Shown one piece after another: positions 42,071-50,790 of a stretch of DNA of 59,416 nt. Each line of letters starts with the position of its first letter. The stretch's first letter is position 1. The notes below the pieces were generated by a model. The model was not told the origin of the DNA and searched no databases. It saw only the letters and a program-made list of their open reading frames with translations. Position numbers and translations under genes: made by a program. This DNA comes from Clostridia bacterium (lineage in GTDB: Bacteria > Bacillota > Clostridia > Oscillospirales > CAG-272), in the NCBI GenBank assembly GCA_017472285.1, contig JAFUQQ010000014.1, positions 98,372-157,787 on the forward strand. The letters are read 5' to 3'.

Positions 42071-42559
42071 TTAATTTTCAGATGCGGCGGAGGAATTCTT
42101 GCCGCTTTTTTCGTTTTTAAGATTTTCAAGTTCACGCATGAACGTTTCCAGATCTTTAAATTCTCTGTATATGGAAGAAAAGCGAACGTATGCCACTTCG
42201 TTGATATCCTTGAGTTTATTCATGACGAGTACGCCGATATGTTTGGAGGAAACTTCACGGTTTAAGGAATTCTGAAGTTCAGCTTCGATATCGGATGCGA
42301 TCTTTTCCATTTGTTCTGTGGAAACAGGACATTTATAACAGGATTTCATAATACCTGCAAGAAGTTTGCTTCTGTCGAATATCTGACGGGTGTTGTCTTT
42401 TTTGATGACCATCAAAGGCAGGGTTTCCACAACTTCATAAGTTGTGAAGCGTTTCTGACAGGATAAACATTCGCGTCTGCGGCGGATGCTACTGCTGCCT
42501 TCTGTAGGGCGGGAGTCGATAACTTTACTTTCCGTGTATCCGCAAATAGGACATTTCAC
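42071..42559 (-). CDS. nrdR: Transcriptional repressor NrdR
   Basis: Controls ribonucleotide reductase genes by sensing ATP/dATP. The start is GTG 42559 with GGAGG 8 bases upstream (longer readings lack a site). 162 residues: zinc ribbon Cys3/6/31/34 (K-C-P-I-C-G ... [12 protein letters not shown]), then an ATP-cone domain ([16 protein letters not shown]). A Lys/Ser/Asn-rich tail ends it. No nrd genes are in the window. Confidence 0.95.
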   Translation of the reverse strand: MKCPICGYTESKVIDSRPTEGSSSIRRRRECLSCQKRFTTYEVVETLPLMVIKKDNTRQIFDRSKLLAGIMKSCYKCPVSTEQMEKIASDIEAELQNSLNREVSSKHIGVLVMNKLKDINEVAYVRFSSIYREFKDLETFMRELENLKNEKSGKNSSAASEN

Positions 42560-42703
42560 AGTATGTACCTCCAAAAATAAGATTGCGGCAATTTGCCGAC
42601 CAATATCAAAAACAGTATACCATAAGAATCGCAAAAAGTAAATTATAATTTGCAAATTTTTCCTGATAAAACAAAAATTTCTTTTGTACCCAGATATCTA
42701 CGA

Positions 42704-42732
42704 ATGACAAAACGATCAAAAACCTGTATAAT
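42704..42732 (+). promoter_or_regulatory. Promoter of the 81-aa membrane protein gene
   Basis: ATGACA (42704-42709), 17-base spacer, perfect TATAAT (42727-42732). Confidence 0.65.
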
Positions 42733-42776
42733 GATCTTGTATCAGAATCAATGAAAACAAGAAGGGAGTATGTATC

Positions 42777-43022
42777 ATGGAAAACAAAAAGAGAACACTC
42801 GGTATTTATGCCAGACGGGTATTGCTTTATACCTTGCCGCTCATGGTCTTTTTCACGTTTGCTTTGACGGTCTACGTCGCGAGATTGGATGTGGCGGCTT
42901 TTATGCACCAAGAAGAAATGATTCTTTTGCTTCTTTCAACACTCGGACGGCTCTTGTTTTGCATCTCTCTGGGGGCTGTACTTGCCGATATCGCGGAACG
43001 GAAAACGAAAGACCATACTTGA
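42777..43022 (+). CDS. Small membrane protein, 81 aa
   Basis: ATG behind AGAAGGGAG. Basic N terminus (K-K-R ... R-R), two hydrophobic helices at about 15-35 and 47-70, and a charged tail. No family recognised. The promoter of the next gene overlaps its stop codon. Confidence 0.75.
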   Translation: MENKKRTLGIYARRVLLYTLPLMVFFTFALTVYVARLDVAAFMHQEEMILLLLSTLGRLLFCISLGAVLADIAERKTKDHT

Positions 43023-43047
43023 CAACACTCTCCGTCTTTGTTACAAT
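43019..43047 (+). promoter_or_regulatory. Promoter of the second LRR_5 gene
   Basis: TTGACA (43019-43024) shares the TGA with the stop codon of the preceding gene; 17-base spacer, TACAAT (43042-43047). Confidence 0.8.
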
Positions 43048-43078
43048 AGAATCAAAACAAATGTACGGAGTGTCATCT

Positions 43079-44137
43079 ATGTCAGAATTTCAGATCAAAA
43101 ACGGAGTTGTCAAAAAATATTTCGGAAAAAATGCGGACGTTGTCATCCCCGAGGGTGTGAAAAGCATCGGAAGCGGTGCTTTCCAATACCATAAAACGAT
43201 TGTCACGGTTGAGCTTCCGGCAAGCCTCACAAGAGTTTGTAAAGAAGCATTCGCAGATTGCCATACGTTGCAACGGGTGACGTTTTCGGAAAATTGCAAA
43301 CTCTCACATATCGGACCGAATGTGTTTCGCTATTGTTACGGTCTTACCGATATCCATATCCCCGCAGAACCTGAAAATAGAGAAAGCGCAGAACAGCTTT
43401 TGAAATTGTTAGCAATTCCGAATACGAATATCCTCTATGCATTTCTGAAAGATCGTGTCAAATGCAATGAGGTCTTACAGACGGAACTTGTCAGAAGATG
43501 CTGTCTGAAAAAGAATCGCTCCGCATTATTTCTGATCGGGATGCGGGAAGAAAATGCAAAAACCATATCCGTCCTGCTTTCTTATCTCAAAAAATTACCC
43601 TTGGAAGAATTGGATTCCTATATTGAAAAAACCGAAGACACACCCGAAATCCGATTGTTGCTTCTTGAATACAAAAGCAAGATCTATCCGCCTGAAGTTC
43701 TGGAAAAAATCGATGAGATCGAAATGGAAAAAGCGTTCGGTCTGCGCGAAAAAACACTTGCCGATTATAGAAAAATCTTCAAGATCGGCAGAGTCGGAGA
43801 CGGCTATCAGATCAGCGGCTATAAAAAGACCGATCCCATCGTTTATATTCCCGGAGAGATCAACGGATTGCCCGTCAGTATCGCAAGGCTTGCTTTTTTC
43901 AATCATCCGGAAATCACCTCTGTTACCATCGAACACGGTGTGCAACGTATCGGAGATCAAGCGTTTGCCCCTTGCCGACAATTGACCGATATCTATATTC
44001 CCGAGAGCGTCGTTCATATGGGAAAATTCGTCTTTTTCTCTCGTCGTCGGCATGAACTCACGATCCACGCGCCCGTCGGAAGCTACGCGCATCAGTATGC
44101 CACCCAATATAAACTCAAATTTGAACCCATATCCTGA
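43079..44137 (+). CDS. Intracellular LRR_5 (BspA-like) protein
   Basis: ATG at 43079, 8 bases after CGGAG. 352 residues without signal peptide. Residues 1-100 hold LRR_5 units (V-V-I-P-E-G-V-K-S-I-G-S-G-A-F). A helical middle (about 100-235) follows, then a second LRR_5 group (I-V-Y-I-P-G-E-I-N-G-L-P-V ... V-T-I-E-H-G-V-Q-R-I-G-D-Q-A-F) ending in the Y-A-x-Q-Y-A cap. The first 40 residues closely parallel those of the LRR_5-DUF4132 protein at 12608 (F-x-I-x-N-G-x-x-K-x-Y ... V-I-P-E-G-V), so the two are paralogous at the N terminus. Confidence 0.85.
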   Translation: MSEFQIKNGVVKKYFGKNADVVIPEGVKSIGSGAFQYHKTIVTVELPASLTRVCKEAFADCHTLQRVTFSENCKLSHIGPNVFRYCYGLTDIHIPAEPENRESAEQLLKLLAIPNTNILYAFLKDRVKCNEVLQTELVRRCCLKKNRSALFLIGMREENAKTISVLLSYLKKLPLEELDSYIEKTEDTPEIRLLLLEYKSKIYPPEVLEKIDEIEMEKAFGLREKTLADYRKIFKIGRVGDGYQISGYKKTDPIVYIPGEINGLPVSIARLAFFNHPEITSVTIEHGVQRIGDQAFAPCRQLTDIYIPESVVHMGKFVFFSRRRHELTIHAPVGSYAHQYATQYKLKFEPIS

Positions 44138-44149
44138 CCATGCACTCAC

Positions 44150-44227
44150 AAAGAAAGTTTTTGCGGGATTTTCAAGGGAGCTTTTTTTAAAAAGCGCTCT
44201 TGAACAGGGTTTGGGACAGCGTCCCAA
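44150..44227 (+). repeat. R2 hairpin repeat, copy 6
   Basis: AAAGAAAGTTTTTGCGGGATTTTC, hairpin CAAGGGAGCTTTTT / AAAAAGCGCTCTTG, then AACAGGGTTTGGGACAGC-GTCCCAA, the same tail as the copy at 9851. Confidence 0.75.
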
Positions 44228-44233
44228 TATACG

Positions 44234-44271
44234 AAAAGCTCCCCTCGCTTACGCGAAAGGGGAGTTTTTGT
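44234..44271 (+). terminator. Terminator of the second LRR_5 gene
   Basis: CTCCCCTCGC-TTAC-GCGAAAGGGGAG hairpin followed by TTTTTG. It overlaps the end of dusB on the other strand. Confidence 0.75.
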
Positions 44272-45244
44272 CATCGGCATAATCAGAGAGAATGTGAATG
44301 ATTTCGTCGGCGGTTTCGGCAGTATTCATCATGCCGCGGATGCGGGAAGAACCACTGAGCCCTTTGGTATAGTAGGCGATGGCGGCACGGCTTTCCGCAA
44401 CGGCAACGCGTTCGCCTTTGTCTTCGATCATGTAACGGAAATGACGGAGTGCTTCACGGATTCGTTCTTCCTTTGTCGGCGGAATAAAATCCGCACCCTT
44501 GTGGATTTCTTCAAAAAGCCAAGGGTTGCCAAGCGCACCTCTTGCGACTGCGACACCGTCACAACCCGTTTCGGCGACCATTTTTTTCGCATCGGCCGCG
44601 GTAAAGATATCACCGTTTCCGATTACGGGAACGGATACAGATTCTTTGACCATGCGAATATATTCGGGATGGATGCCGGGAGAATACATTTCACTTCTCG
44701 TTCTCGCATGGATGCAGAATGCCGCCGCGCCGCATTGTTCCAGACGTTTTGCCATATCCACGACGTTGCGATTTTCATGATCCCAGCCAAGACGGAGCTT
44801 GACCGTGACGGGCATATCTCCGCAGACAGACACCATTTCACGCACGATCGCTTCTGCTTTTTCGGGGGTACGCATCAATGCGCTTCCGTCACCGCTTTTG
44901 ACAACTTTCGTCATCGGACAGCCCATATTCACGTCGATCGCGGCGGGCATGACCCCTCTTTTCGCGGACATTTCCAATAAGATGCCAGAGGCTTTTGCCA
45001 TCGTTTCGGGTTCGCTTCCGAAAATCTGGATGGCAACGGGCTTTTCATATTCACGGATGGCGGCAAGGATCGGTGTTTTTTTATCTCCGTAACAAAGTGC
45101 TTTTGCGGATACCATTTCCGTTGTCATATAATCTGCGCCGTGTTCTTTGCAGATTTTTCGGAATGCGGCATCTCCCATGCCTGCCATCGGCGCGAGAAAG
45201 ACCGTTCCGTATTCTTTTCCTGCGATCGTTACTGTTTGTTTCAT
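44249..45244 (-). CDS. dusB: tRNA-dihydrouridine synthase
   Basis: FMN enzyme reducing uridines in the tRNA D-loop. Start at ATG 45244 behind AGAAGGAAA. 331 residues: L-A-P-M-A-G-M-G-D near residue 18, V-A-I-Q-I-F-G-S-E-P, D-V-N-M-G-C-P-M-T-K-V with the catalytic cysteine near 106, K-L-R-L-G-W, I-H-A-R-T-R and G-N-G-D-I with the FMN-phosphate loop V-A-R-G-A-L-G-N-P. The sequence is of DusB type; which uridine is modified cannot be read. Confidence 0.93.
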   Translation of the reverse strand: MKQTVTIAGKEYGTVFLAPMAGMGDAAFRKICKEHGADYMTTEMVSAKALCYGDKKTPILAAIREYEKPVAIQIFGSEPETMAKASGILLEMSAKRGVMPAAIDVNMGCPMTKVVKSGDGSALMRTPEKAEAIVREMVSVCGDMPVTVKLRLGWDHENRNVVDMAKRLEQCGAAAFCIHARTRSEMYSPGIHPEYIRMVKESVSVPVIGNGDIFTAADAKKMVAETGCDGVAVARGALGNPWLFEEIHKGADFIPPTKEERIREALRHFRYMIEDKGERVAVAESRAAIAYYTKGLSGSSRIRGMMNTAETADEIIHILSDYADDKNSPFA

Positions 45245-45371
45245 AATTTCCTTCTGCTTTCTTTGAAATATTCTCTTATCAGCATATCTCAAAACTCTCT
45301 TTTTGTAAATATTATTTTTGAAAAATCATGTGAAAAAAATATAGATGTTCTGTGAATTTCTCGGTTTTCCC

Positions 45372-45400
45372 TTGAAAAGTGTGGGAGAATGTGGTATATT
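45372..45400 (+). promoter_or_regulatory. Promoter of the ruv operon
   Basis: TTGAAA (45372-45377), 17-base spacer, TATATT (45395-45400); GGGAGGG and the ATG at 45444 follow. Confidence 0.65.
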
Positions 45401-45443
45401 ATATAATGAACAATCTGAAATGATGGAATTTTTGGGAGGGCTT

Positions 45444-46421
45444 ATGGAAACGGTGGCAGAAAATGCTTTTCATATCGTTGGAAAAAATCTGAAACGAACC
45501 ACATATGCTCTTTCTCGTTCAATAGAAAAAAGTTTTGCTCATCTTTGTGAACAGGCGCATATGATCGCGCATACGCTCATAAACGAAACGGGACAGACCG
45601 ATGTTCTCGGCGCGGTATTGACTTCAGATGAAGCGGCCCGTATCTATCGCGAAAGCTTTTCTTCCGAACAGGAAGAAGCACTTTTCGCAGAGATCAACCG
45701 CGCGCAAGAGCCTTACTGCAGGAGAACTCTTTCCCGCCTTTTCAGACTTTATCTTTGCGATGCCATCGCAAAACAGAGTGATGACGTGACATTGACACGT
45801 ATCGCACCGCTTGTTTGCGGAGAAGGTGTGCCGCTCCCTCAGAAAAAAGAAAAGACCGTTGCTTTTTTGCGTAACGTACAGGCATCCCGCGCGTTTGAAT
45901 ATTTTGCAAGGTCGCTCGGTGGCGTATCTGCCGTTTATGAAAGCAATTTCCTGAACGCTTGCGAATCCGTCTATACGGAACAGGCAACGTATGCGATTAT
46001 TCCCATATACAGTACCGCGGACGGCAGACTCGGCAGCTTTTACCGTCAGATCGAAAAATATGAACTCTCCATTGTCCTCACCTGCGATATTGATTCGGAT
46101 GACGGTGAAAATACGACGACATTTGCTCTCGTCTATAAAGACCGTCTTTATATCGAAACGGACGGAGAGCCGATCTATGAATGTAAGATCACTTTTGATA
46201 CGCTGGATCAGATCGCGGATATTATGGATGCCGCTTCTTATTTCGGTGTCACAATTCATGCGCTGGACGCGCTTCCCGTCGTATTTTCGGGCAGAACCAA
46301 TGCGTTTGCGATCATTTTCGGTTTGCAGAATGCCAATATCGGCGGATTTTTCTCCTATCTTGCACTCGAATATCCACAAACGGCTGTGATCGGTATCTAC
46401 CGTAAACTTTCGTATTCATAA
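45444..46421 (+). CDS. Conserved hypothetical protein upstream of ruvC, 325 aa
   Basis: The ATG at 45444 follows GGGAGGG closely; the upstream in-frame codons precede the promoter. A soluble protein: helical N-terminal half (about 1-160) with a catalytic-looking but unassigned R-R-T-L-S-R-L pattern, then an alternating beta/alpha half (Y-A-I-I-P-I-Y, L-S-I-V-L-T-C-D-I-D-S-D-D-G-E). It has no membrane helix or signal. I do not recognise it. First gene of the transcript that contains ruvC and ruvA. Confidence 0.7.
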   Translation: METVAENAFHIVGKNLKRTTYALSRSIEKSFAHLCEQAHMIAHTLINETGQTDVLGAVLTSDEAARIYRESFSSEQEEALFAEINRAQEPYCRRTLSRLFRLYLCDAIAKQSDDVTLTRIAPLVCGEGVPLPQKKEKTVAFLRNVQASRAFEYFARSLGGVSAVYESNFLNACESVYTEQATYAIIPIYSTADGRLGSFYRQIEKYELSIVLTCDIDSDDGENTTTFALVYKDRLYIETDGEPIYECKITFDTLDQIADIMDAASYFGVTIHALDALPVVFSGRTNAFAIIFGLQNANIGGFFSYLALEYPQTAVIGIYRKLSYS

Positions 46422-46438
46422 ATAATAAGGATAAAAAT

Positions 46439-46960
46439 ATGATTATTCTCGGCATTGACCCTGGAATCGCAATCGTCGGTTACGGTGTCATTGAATATAA
46501 AAACGGAAAATTCCGTACCATTGCTATGGGTTCGATCGAAACCCCCGCAGGACTTGACGTGGAAGACCGTCTGGAAATGGTTTACGATGATATGTGCGAG
46601 ATCATCGATACGTATCAGCCCGATGAAATGGCAATTGAAGAACTTTTTTTCAATACCAACCAAAAAACCGCGATCGCCGTCGCGGAAGCAAGAGGTGTCA
46701 TTTTGCTTTCCGCAAGAAAAAAACGGCTGAAGATCAGTGAATATACACCGCTTCAGGTCAAGCAATCCGTTGTCGGTTACGGCAGAGCGGAGAAAAAACA
46801 GATCATTGCGCTCGTCAAAATGATTCTCGGACTTGATACAGCTCATGCTCCGAAGCTTGACGACACGGCGGATGCGCTCGCGCTTGCGATTTGTCACGCG
46901 CATTGCGGCGGCTCGCGCATACAGGATTTCTATAACCAGAAAAAGAAAAAACTCTTATAA
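46439..46960 (+). CDS. ruvC: Holliday junction resolvase RuvC
   Basis: 173 residues. Acidic active-site residues Asp7 (L-G-I-D-P-G), Glu67 (A-I-E-E-L-F-F), Asp142 and Asp145 (D-D-T-A-D-A-L-A) are all present. Cuts Holliday junctions with RuvAB. 17 bases after the hypothetical gene. Confidence 0.97.
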   Translation: MIILGIDPGIAIVGYGVIEYKNGKFRTIAMGSIETPAGLDVEDRLEMVYDDMCEIIDTYQPDEMAIEELFFNTNQKTAIAVAEARGVILLSARKKRLKISEYTPLQVKQSVVGYGRAEKKQIIALVKMILGLDTAHAPKLDDTADALALAICHAHCGGSRIQDFYNQKKKKLL

Positions 46961-46984
46961 TCATCATCCAGAAGGAGATGTGCT

Positions 46985-47596
46985 ATGTTTTATTACATCA
47001 AGGGCGAACTCGTTCGCACCGATCCCTCGTCTGCCGTCATCGATTGCGGCGGTATCGGTTATAAAATGACCGTCAGTAAAAATACGCTTTCCCGTTTGAC
47101 CCGCCCCCACGAAAAGGTCTGTCTTTATACGTATTTCTATATCCGCGAGGACGCGCTGGAGCTTCTCGGATTTTATACGGAAGCGGAACTTGAAGCTTTC
47201 AAACTCTTGATTACTGTATCGGGTATCGGTCCGAAAGCGGCAATTGCCATTCTTTCTGTGCTTACCCCCGAAAAATTTGCGCTTGCCGTTACGATGGGCG
47301 ATGTGAAAGCCATTGCCAAAGCATCCGGTGTCGGCAGTAAGACGGCGGCGCGTGTCGTTCTCGAGCTCAAGGAAAAAGTCGCAAAAACATTTCCTGCCGC
47401 AGCCGAGTCCGCCGATACAGCCGAACCTGTCACGGACGAACTCGTATTCGGAAACGTGGAAGAAGCCATTTCCGCTCTCATGGTGCTTGGTTACACACGT
47501 CAGGAGGCACAAGCCGCACTCAAAGGTGTCGATCCGCTTCTTTCCCTTGAGGATATGATTGCGGCGGCACTTCGCAAAATGGGTCCGAAATTTTAA
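46985..47596 (+). CDS. ruvA: Holliday junction branch migration protein RuvA
   Basis: 203 residues: OB domain (M-F-Y-Y-I-K-G-E-L-V), two helix-hairpin-helix motifs (V-S-G-I-G-P-K-A-A and A-S-G-V-G-S-K-T-A), an acidic flexible linker (about 138-152) and the C-terminal RuvB-binding domain (A-L-M-V-L-G-Y-T-R-Q-E-A). GGAGATG ribosome site, 24 bases after ruvC. Confidence 0.97.
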   Translation: MFYYIKGELVRTDPSSAVIDCGGIGYKMTVSKNTLSRLTRPHEKVCLYTYFYIREDALELLGFYTEAELEAFKLLITVSGIGPKAAIAILSVLTPEKFALAVTMGDVKAIAKASGVGSKTAARVVLELKEKVAKTFPAAAESADTAEPVTDELVFGNVEEAISALMVLGYTRQEAQAALKGVDPLLSLEDMIAAALRKMGPKF

Positions 47597-47601
47597 ACGG
47601 A

Positions 47602-47658
47602 CAGGGAAGCTGCTTTTTGCCAAAAGCACCTCCCCGAACCCCACCGCAAAAACCTCCC
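47602..47658 (-). repeat. R2 hairpin repeat, copy 7 (reversed)
   Basis: Stem AGGGAAGCTGCTTTTTG / CAAAAGCACCTCCCC (imperfect) and reversed leader CCCCACCGCAAAAACCTCCCT. Faces the forward copy at 47690, the same head-to-head pairing as at 23770/23851. Confidence 0.7.
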
Positions 47659-47689
47659 TGTGTCACTCTTATTTGGTTTTCGTGCGGAC

Positions 47690-47765
47690 TCTTACCCATA
47701 TAAAAGTTTTTTGAAAGGGGCTTGGGGAAAACTTTTTTTCAAAAAAAGTTATCCTCGAAAAAATA
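47690..47765 (+). repeat. R2 hairpin repeat, copy 8
   Basis: AAAAGTTTTTTGAAAGGGG leader, then GGGGAAAACTTTTTTT pairing with AAAAAAAGTTATCCTC. It ends 2 bases before the ruvB ATG and leaves no normal ribosome site. Confidence 0.75.
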
Positions 47766-47767
47766 AC

Positions 47768-48835
47768 ATGATCAAAAAGATAGAAACCGACTTTTCTGCC
47801 GAAATGCCGATGACAGAGCGCATGGTGGACGTGGAATCTCATGCGGATGATTCAGATATCGAGGTCGGACTCCGTCCGCAAACGCTGGAAGAATACGTCG
47901 GACAGGAAAAGGCAAAAGAAAGTCTTAAAATTTATATAGAAGCCGCAAAAATGCGCGGAGAAGCACTTGACCACGTTCTGCTTTACGGTCCTCCTGGACT
48001 TGGTAAAACCACGCTTTCCGCCATCATTGCCAACGAGCTTGGTGTCAATATCCGCATTACGTCGGGACCTGCCATCGAAAAACAGGGCGACCTTGCGGCA
48101 TTGCTTACGAATCTACAGAGAAATGACGTGCTTTTCATTGACGAAATCCACCGTCTTTCCCGAAACATAGAAGAAATCTTGTATCCCGCGATGGAAGATT
48201 ATTCGCTGGATATCATCGTCGGTAAAGGTCCTGCGGCAAGAAGCATTCGTATTCCGCTTGAAAAATTTACGCTTATCGGCGCAACGACGAGGGCAGGACA
48301 ACTTACGACACCGCTGCGCGACCGTTTCGGAGTGATGCTCCGTCTGGAACTCTATACGGCGGCGGAACTCGTCCGCATCATCAAACGAAGCGCGGATATC
48401 CTCGGTATTGCCATCAGCGAGGATGGCGCGAGTGAGATTGCGATGCGTTCCCGCGGTACGCCCCGTATCGCAAACAGACTTCTCAAACGTGTTCGTGATT
48501 ACGCACAAGTCAAGGGCAACGGTGTCATTACAGCAGATATTGCTGACCGTGCACTCAATATGCTTGAAATCGATAAGCTCGGTCTGGATAACGTCGACCG
48601 CAGAATGCTCGAAGCCATCATCCGTTTCTATAACGGCGGGCCTGTCGGACTTGAAACCCTTGCCGCAACGGTCGGGGAAGAAGCCGTTACGATCGAAGAC
48701 GTTTGTGAACCTTATCTCATTCAGATTGGTTTCCTGACACGTACACCGAGAGGACGTTGCGTGACCAGACTCGCTTATGAACATCTCGGTCTTTCATTCT
48801 CCGGTTTGGCCGGTCAATATTTTGATGAACAATAG
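47768..48835 (+). CDS. ruvB: Holliday junction branch migration ATPase RuvB
   Basis: 355 residues from ATG 47768; an internal ATG at 47810 (M-T-E-R-M-V) matches the common RuvB N terminus and is an alternative start. Walker A G-P-P-G-L-G-K-T (74-81), Walker B D-E-I-H (125-128), sensor G-A-T-T-R-A-G, arginine-finger region [12 protein letters not shown], and a C-terminal winged helix ([10 protein letters not shown]). Neither start has a Shine-Dalgarno sequence because repeat R2 copy 8 abuts the gene. Confidence 0.95.
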   Translation: MIKKIETDFSAEMPMTERMVDVESHADDSDIEVGLRPQTLEEYVGQEKAKESLKIYIEAAKMRGEALDHVLLYGPPGLGKTTLSAIIANELGVNIRITSGPAIEKQGDLAALLTNLQRNDVLFIDEIHRLSRNIEEILYPAMEDYSLDIIVGKGPAARSIRIPLEKFTLIGATTRAGQLTTPLRDRFGVMLRLELYTAAELVRIIKRSADILGIAISEDGASEIAMRSRGTPRIANRLLKRVRDYAQVKGNGVITADIADRALNMLEIDKLGLDNVDRRMLEAIIRFYNGGPVGLETLAATVGEEAVTIEDVCEPYLIQIGFLTRTPRGRCVTRLAYEHLGLSFSGLAGQYFDEQ

Positions 48836-48847
48836 GAGTTGATTATT

Positions 48848-49738
48848 ATGTGGACAGCAGATAAATGGAAAGATTATGAACTCTGTGACGCTTCCGATGG
48901 CGAGCGTCTGGAAAAATGGGGCGGATACGTTTTGCGCCGTCCCGACCCTCAGGTCATCTGGAAAAATGAAAAAGAAAGTCCTCTCTGGAAAAAAGCCAAT
49001 GCGATCTACACCCGTGAAGGCGGCGGCGGTCGTTGGACGAAGCTTGACGTTCCTTCCGATTGGACAGTTTCTTACGGTGATCTTACCTTTAAGATCAAGC
49101 CTATGGGTTTTAAACATACAGGACTTTTTCCCGAACAGGCAGTCAACTGGGATTGGTTTTCCGATCTGATTAAAAATGCGGGCAGACCTGTCCGTGTACT
49201 GAATCTTTTCGCTTATACAGGCGGTGCAACGATGGCGGCGGCTGCGGCAGGCGCAGAGGTCTTTCACGTTGACGCTGCAAAAAATATGGTCGCACAGGCA
49301 AAAGAAAATGCGGCACTTTCGGGACTTTCCGATAAACCGATCCGCTATTTCGTAGACGACTGCACACGCTTTTTGCAGTATGCGGCAAAAAAAGGTATCA
49401 AATACGATGCGATCATTATGGACCCTCCCTCCTACGGCAGAGGTCCTTCGGGTGAAGTCTGGAAACTTGAAGACTGCATCGGGGATTTCGTTGAGCTTGC
49501 CGTGAGCGTTCTTTCCGATAAACCGCTTTTCTTCTTAATTAACTCATATACATCGGGACTTTCGCCGTCTACGATGGGTTATATCCTGAAACTGAAGCTG
49601 GAAAAGAAACGCGGCGGTACTGTGCTTGCTGACGAGATTGGACTTCCCGTATCTGAAACGAGCGGCGTTCTTCCTTGTGGCGCGTCTGCAAGATGGACTG
49701 CGCGGGCAGTGCCCGCACCCAAAATCTTGCCTTTTTAA
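48848..49738 (+). CDS. Class I SAM-dependent rRNA methyltransferase (RlmI/RlmL-like)
   Basis: ATG 48848, 9 bases after AGGAG and 12 bases after ruvB. 296 residues: RNA-binding N-terminal half with F-K-H-T-G-L-F-P-E-Q, SAM motif I V-L-N-L-F-A-Y-T-G-G-A-T, motif II V-D-A-A-K, and catalytic D-P-P-S-Y-G-R-G-P. It ends with the family G-L-P-V-S-E-T-S-G-V-L-P-C-G-A-S-A-R-W, after which about 14 residues (T-A-R-A-V-P-A-P-K-I-L-P-F) come from a GC-rich intergenic repeat. Target probably 23S rRNA cytosine; inference. Confidence 0.88.
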   Translation: MWTADKWKDYELCDASDGERLEKWGGYVLRRPDPQVIWKNEKESPLWKKANAIYTREGGGGRWTKLDVPSDWTVSYGDLTFKIKPMGFKHTGLFPEQAVNWDWFSDLIKNAGRPVRVLNLFAYTGGATMAAAAAGAEVFHVDAAKNMVAQAKENAALSGLSDKPIRYFVDDCTRFLQYAAKKGIKYDAIIMDPPSYGRGPSGEVWKLEDCIGDFVELAVSVLSDKPLFFLINSYTSGLSPSTMGYILKLKLEKKRGGTVLADEIGLPVSETSGVLPCGASARWTARAVPAPKILPF

Positions 49739-49745
49739 GTTTTGC
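49700..49745. repeat. GC-rich inverted repeat at the methyltransferase 3' end
   Basis: GCGGGCAGTGCCCGC (49708-49722) is a near-perfect palindrome followed by ACCCAAAATCTTGCC. It replaces the normal stop codon region of the methyltransferase gene. A related segment (GCAGGCACTGCC) lies at 18688-18702. Confidence 0.55.
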
Positions 49746-49805
49746 CTGCACGGAAATACAGCAAAACGGCAAGGTCGGATTTTTTGCAAAATAAAAGAAG
49801 ACCTT

Positions 49806-49876
49806 CCCACAAGAAAATTTTTTGAAAGAGGTTTGGAGAAAACTTTTTTATAAAAAAGTTTTCTCCAAGGAAAAAT
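49806..49876 (+). repeat. R2 hairpin repeat, copy 9, with perfect 32-bp palindrome
   Basis: GAAAATTTTTTGAAAGAGG leader, then a perfect 32-bp palindrome (49835-49866) whose arm begins GGAGAAAACTTTTTT. Compared with the copy at 23893 the third base pair has changed from G-C to A-T on both arms, a compensatory change. It stands 33 bases before ecfA1. Confidence 0.8.
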
Positions 49877-49908
49877 AAGCCGTGATGACGGCAGAATGGA
49901 GTATAACT

Positions 49909-50787
49909 GTGGCAGAAATCGTTATAAAAGCAGAAAATCTTTGCTTTTCTTATGAAAGTGAGAATCCGAACGAGCAGCTACCCGTTCTTGAAAATCTGAA
50001 TCTGGAGATCGAAAAGGGAAGTTTTGTGGCGGTCCTCGGACATAACGGTTCGGGAAAAAGTACGCTTGCCAAGCTTTTCAATCTGATCTTAACACCGACG
50101 GGCGGGAATCTTTATCTTTTCGGTAAGAAGATTGATGAAGAAACCATGACGGAAGATGAATTTTTTGAGCTTCGCCGCCGTATCGGTATGGTATTTCAGA
50201 ATCCGGATAACCAGCTTGTCGCAACGATCGTGGAAGAAGATGTTGCTTTTGGTCCTGAAAATCTGGGGATTCCGACGGAAAAAATCCGAAAACGTGTGGA
50301 TGATGCCTTGGAGATCGTTGGTATGACAGCATTTGCGAAACATTCGCCGCATCAGCTTTCGGGCGGTCAGAAGCAAAGAATTGCCATTGCGGGCATCATT
50401 GCGCTCCGTCCCGATGTGATCATTTTCGATGAATCCACGGCAATGCTGGATCCGCGAGGCAGAAGCGACGTGCTTGCGACCATTGAAAAATTGAACCGTG
50501 ATTTCGGTACGACCATTTTGCATATCACTCATTACATGGAAGAAGCGATCCGCGCTGACCGCGTGATTGTTGTCGATAAAGGCAAGATCGCGCTTGACGG
50601 TACACCAAGGGAAGTATTCTCTCACGTTGCGACCGTGAAAGCGGCGGGACTTGACGTTCCGCAGGTAACGGAACTAATGCTTGCGATCAACCGTGACGGC
50701 ATCGAACTTCCCAAGGATGCGCTTTCATGGGAAGAGGGCGCGGATGCGATCGAAGCTTATATTTTGAAACGGAAAACGGAGAAATAA
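49909..50787 (+). CDS. ecfA1: Energy-coupling factor transporter ATPase EcfA1
   Basis: Start at GTG 49909, 7 bases after GGAG (GTG 49882 and ATG 49885 are weaker). 292 residues: Walker A G-H-N-G-S-G-K-S-T (44-52), Q-loop V-F-Q-N-P-D-N-Q, signature L-S-G-G-Q-K-Q-R, Walker B V-I-I-F-D-E-S-T-A-M-L-D-P. The Ser in D-E-S-T is usual for EcfA1. Forms the shared ECF motor with EcfA2 and EcfT for vitamin S components. Confidence 0.95.
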   Translation: MAEIVIKAENLCFSYESENPNEQLPVLENLNLEIEKGSFVAVLGHNGSGKSTLAKLFNLILTPTGGNLYLFGKKIDEETMTEDEFFELRRRIGMVFQNPDNQLVATIVEEDVAFGPENLGIPTEKIRKRVDDALEIVGMTAFAKHSPHQLSGGQKQRIAIAGIIALRPDVIIFDESTAMLDPRGRSDVLATIEKLNRDFGTTILHITHYMEEAIRADRVIVVDKGKIALDGTPREVFSHVATVKAAGLDVPQVTELMLAINRDGIELPKDALSWEEGADAIEAYILKRKTEK

Positions 50788-50790
50788 ATT

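Noticed and set aside
47660..47767. N-terminal extension of RuvB
   Set aside because: The residues come from the R2 repeat, and the same odd peptide appears before the ydjG-like gene, showing it is repeat-encoded.
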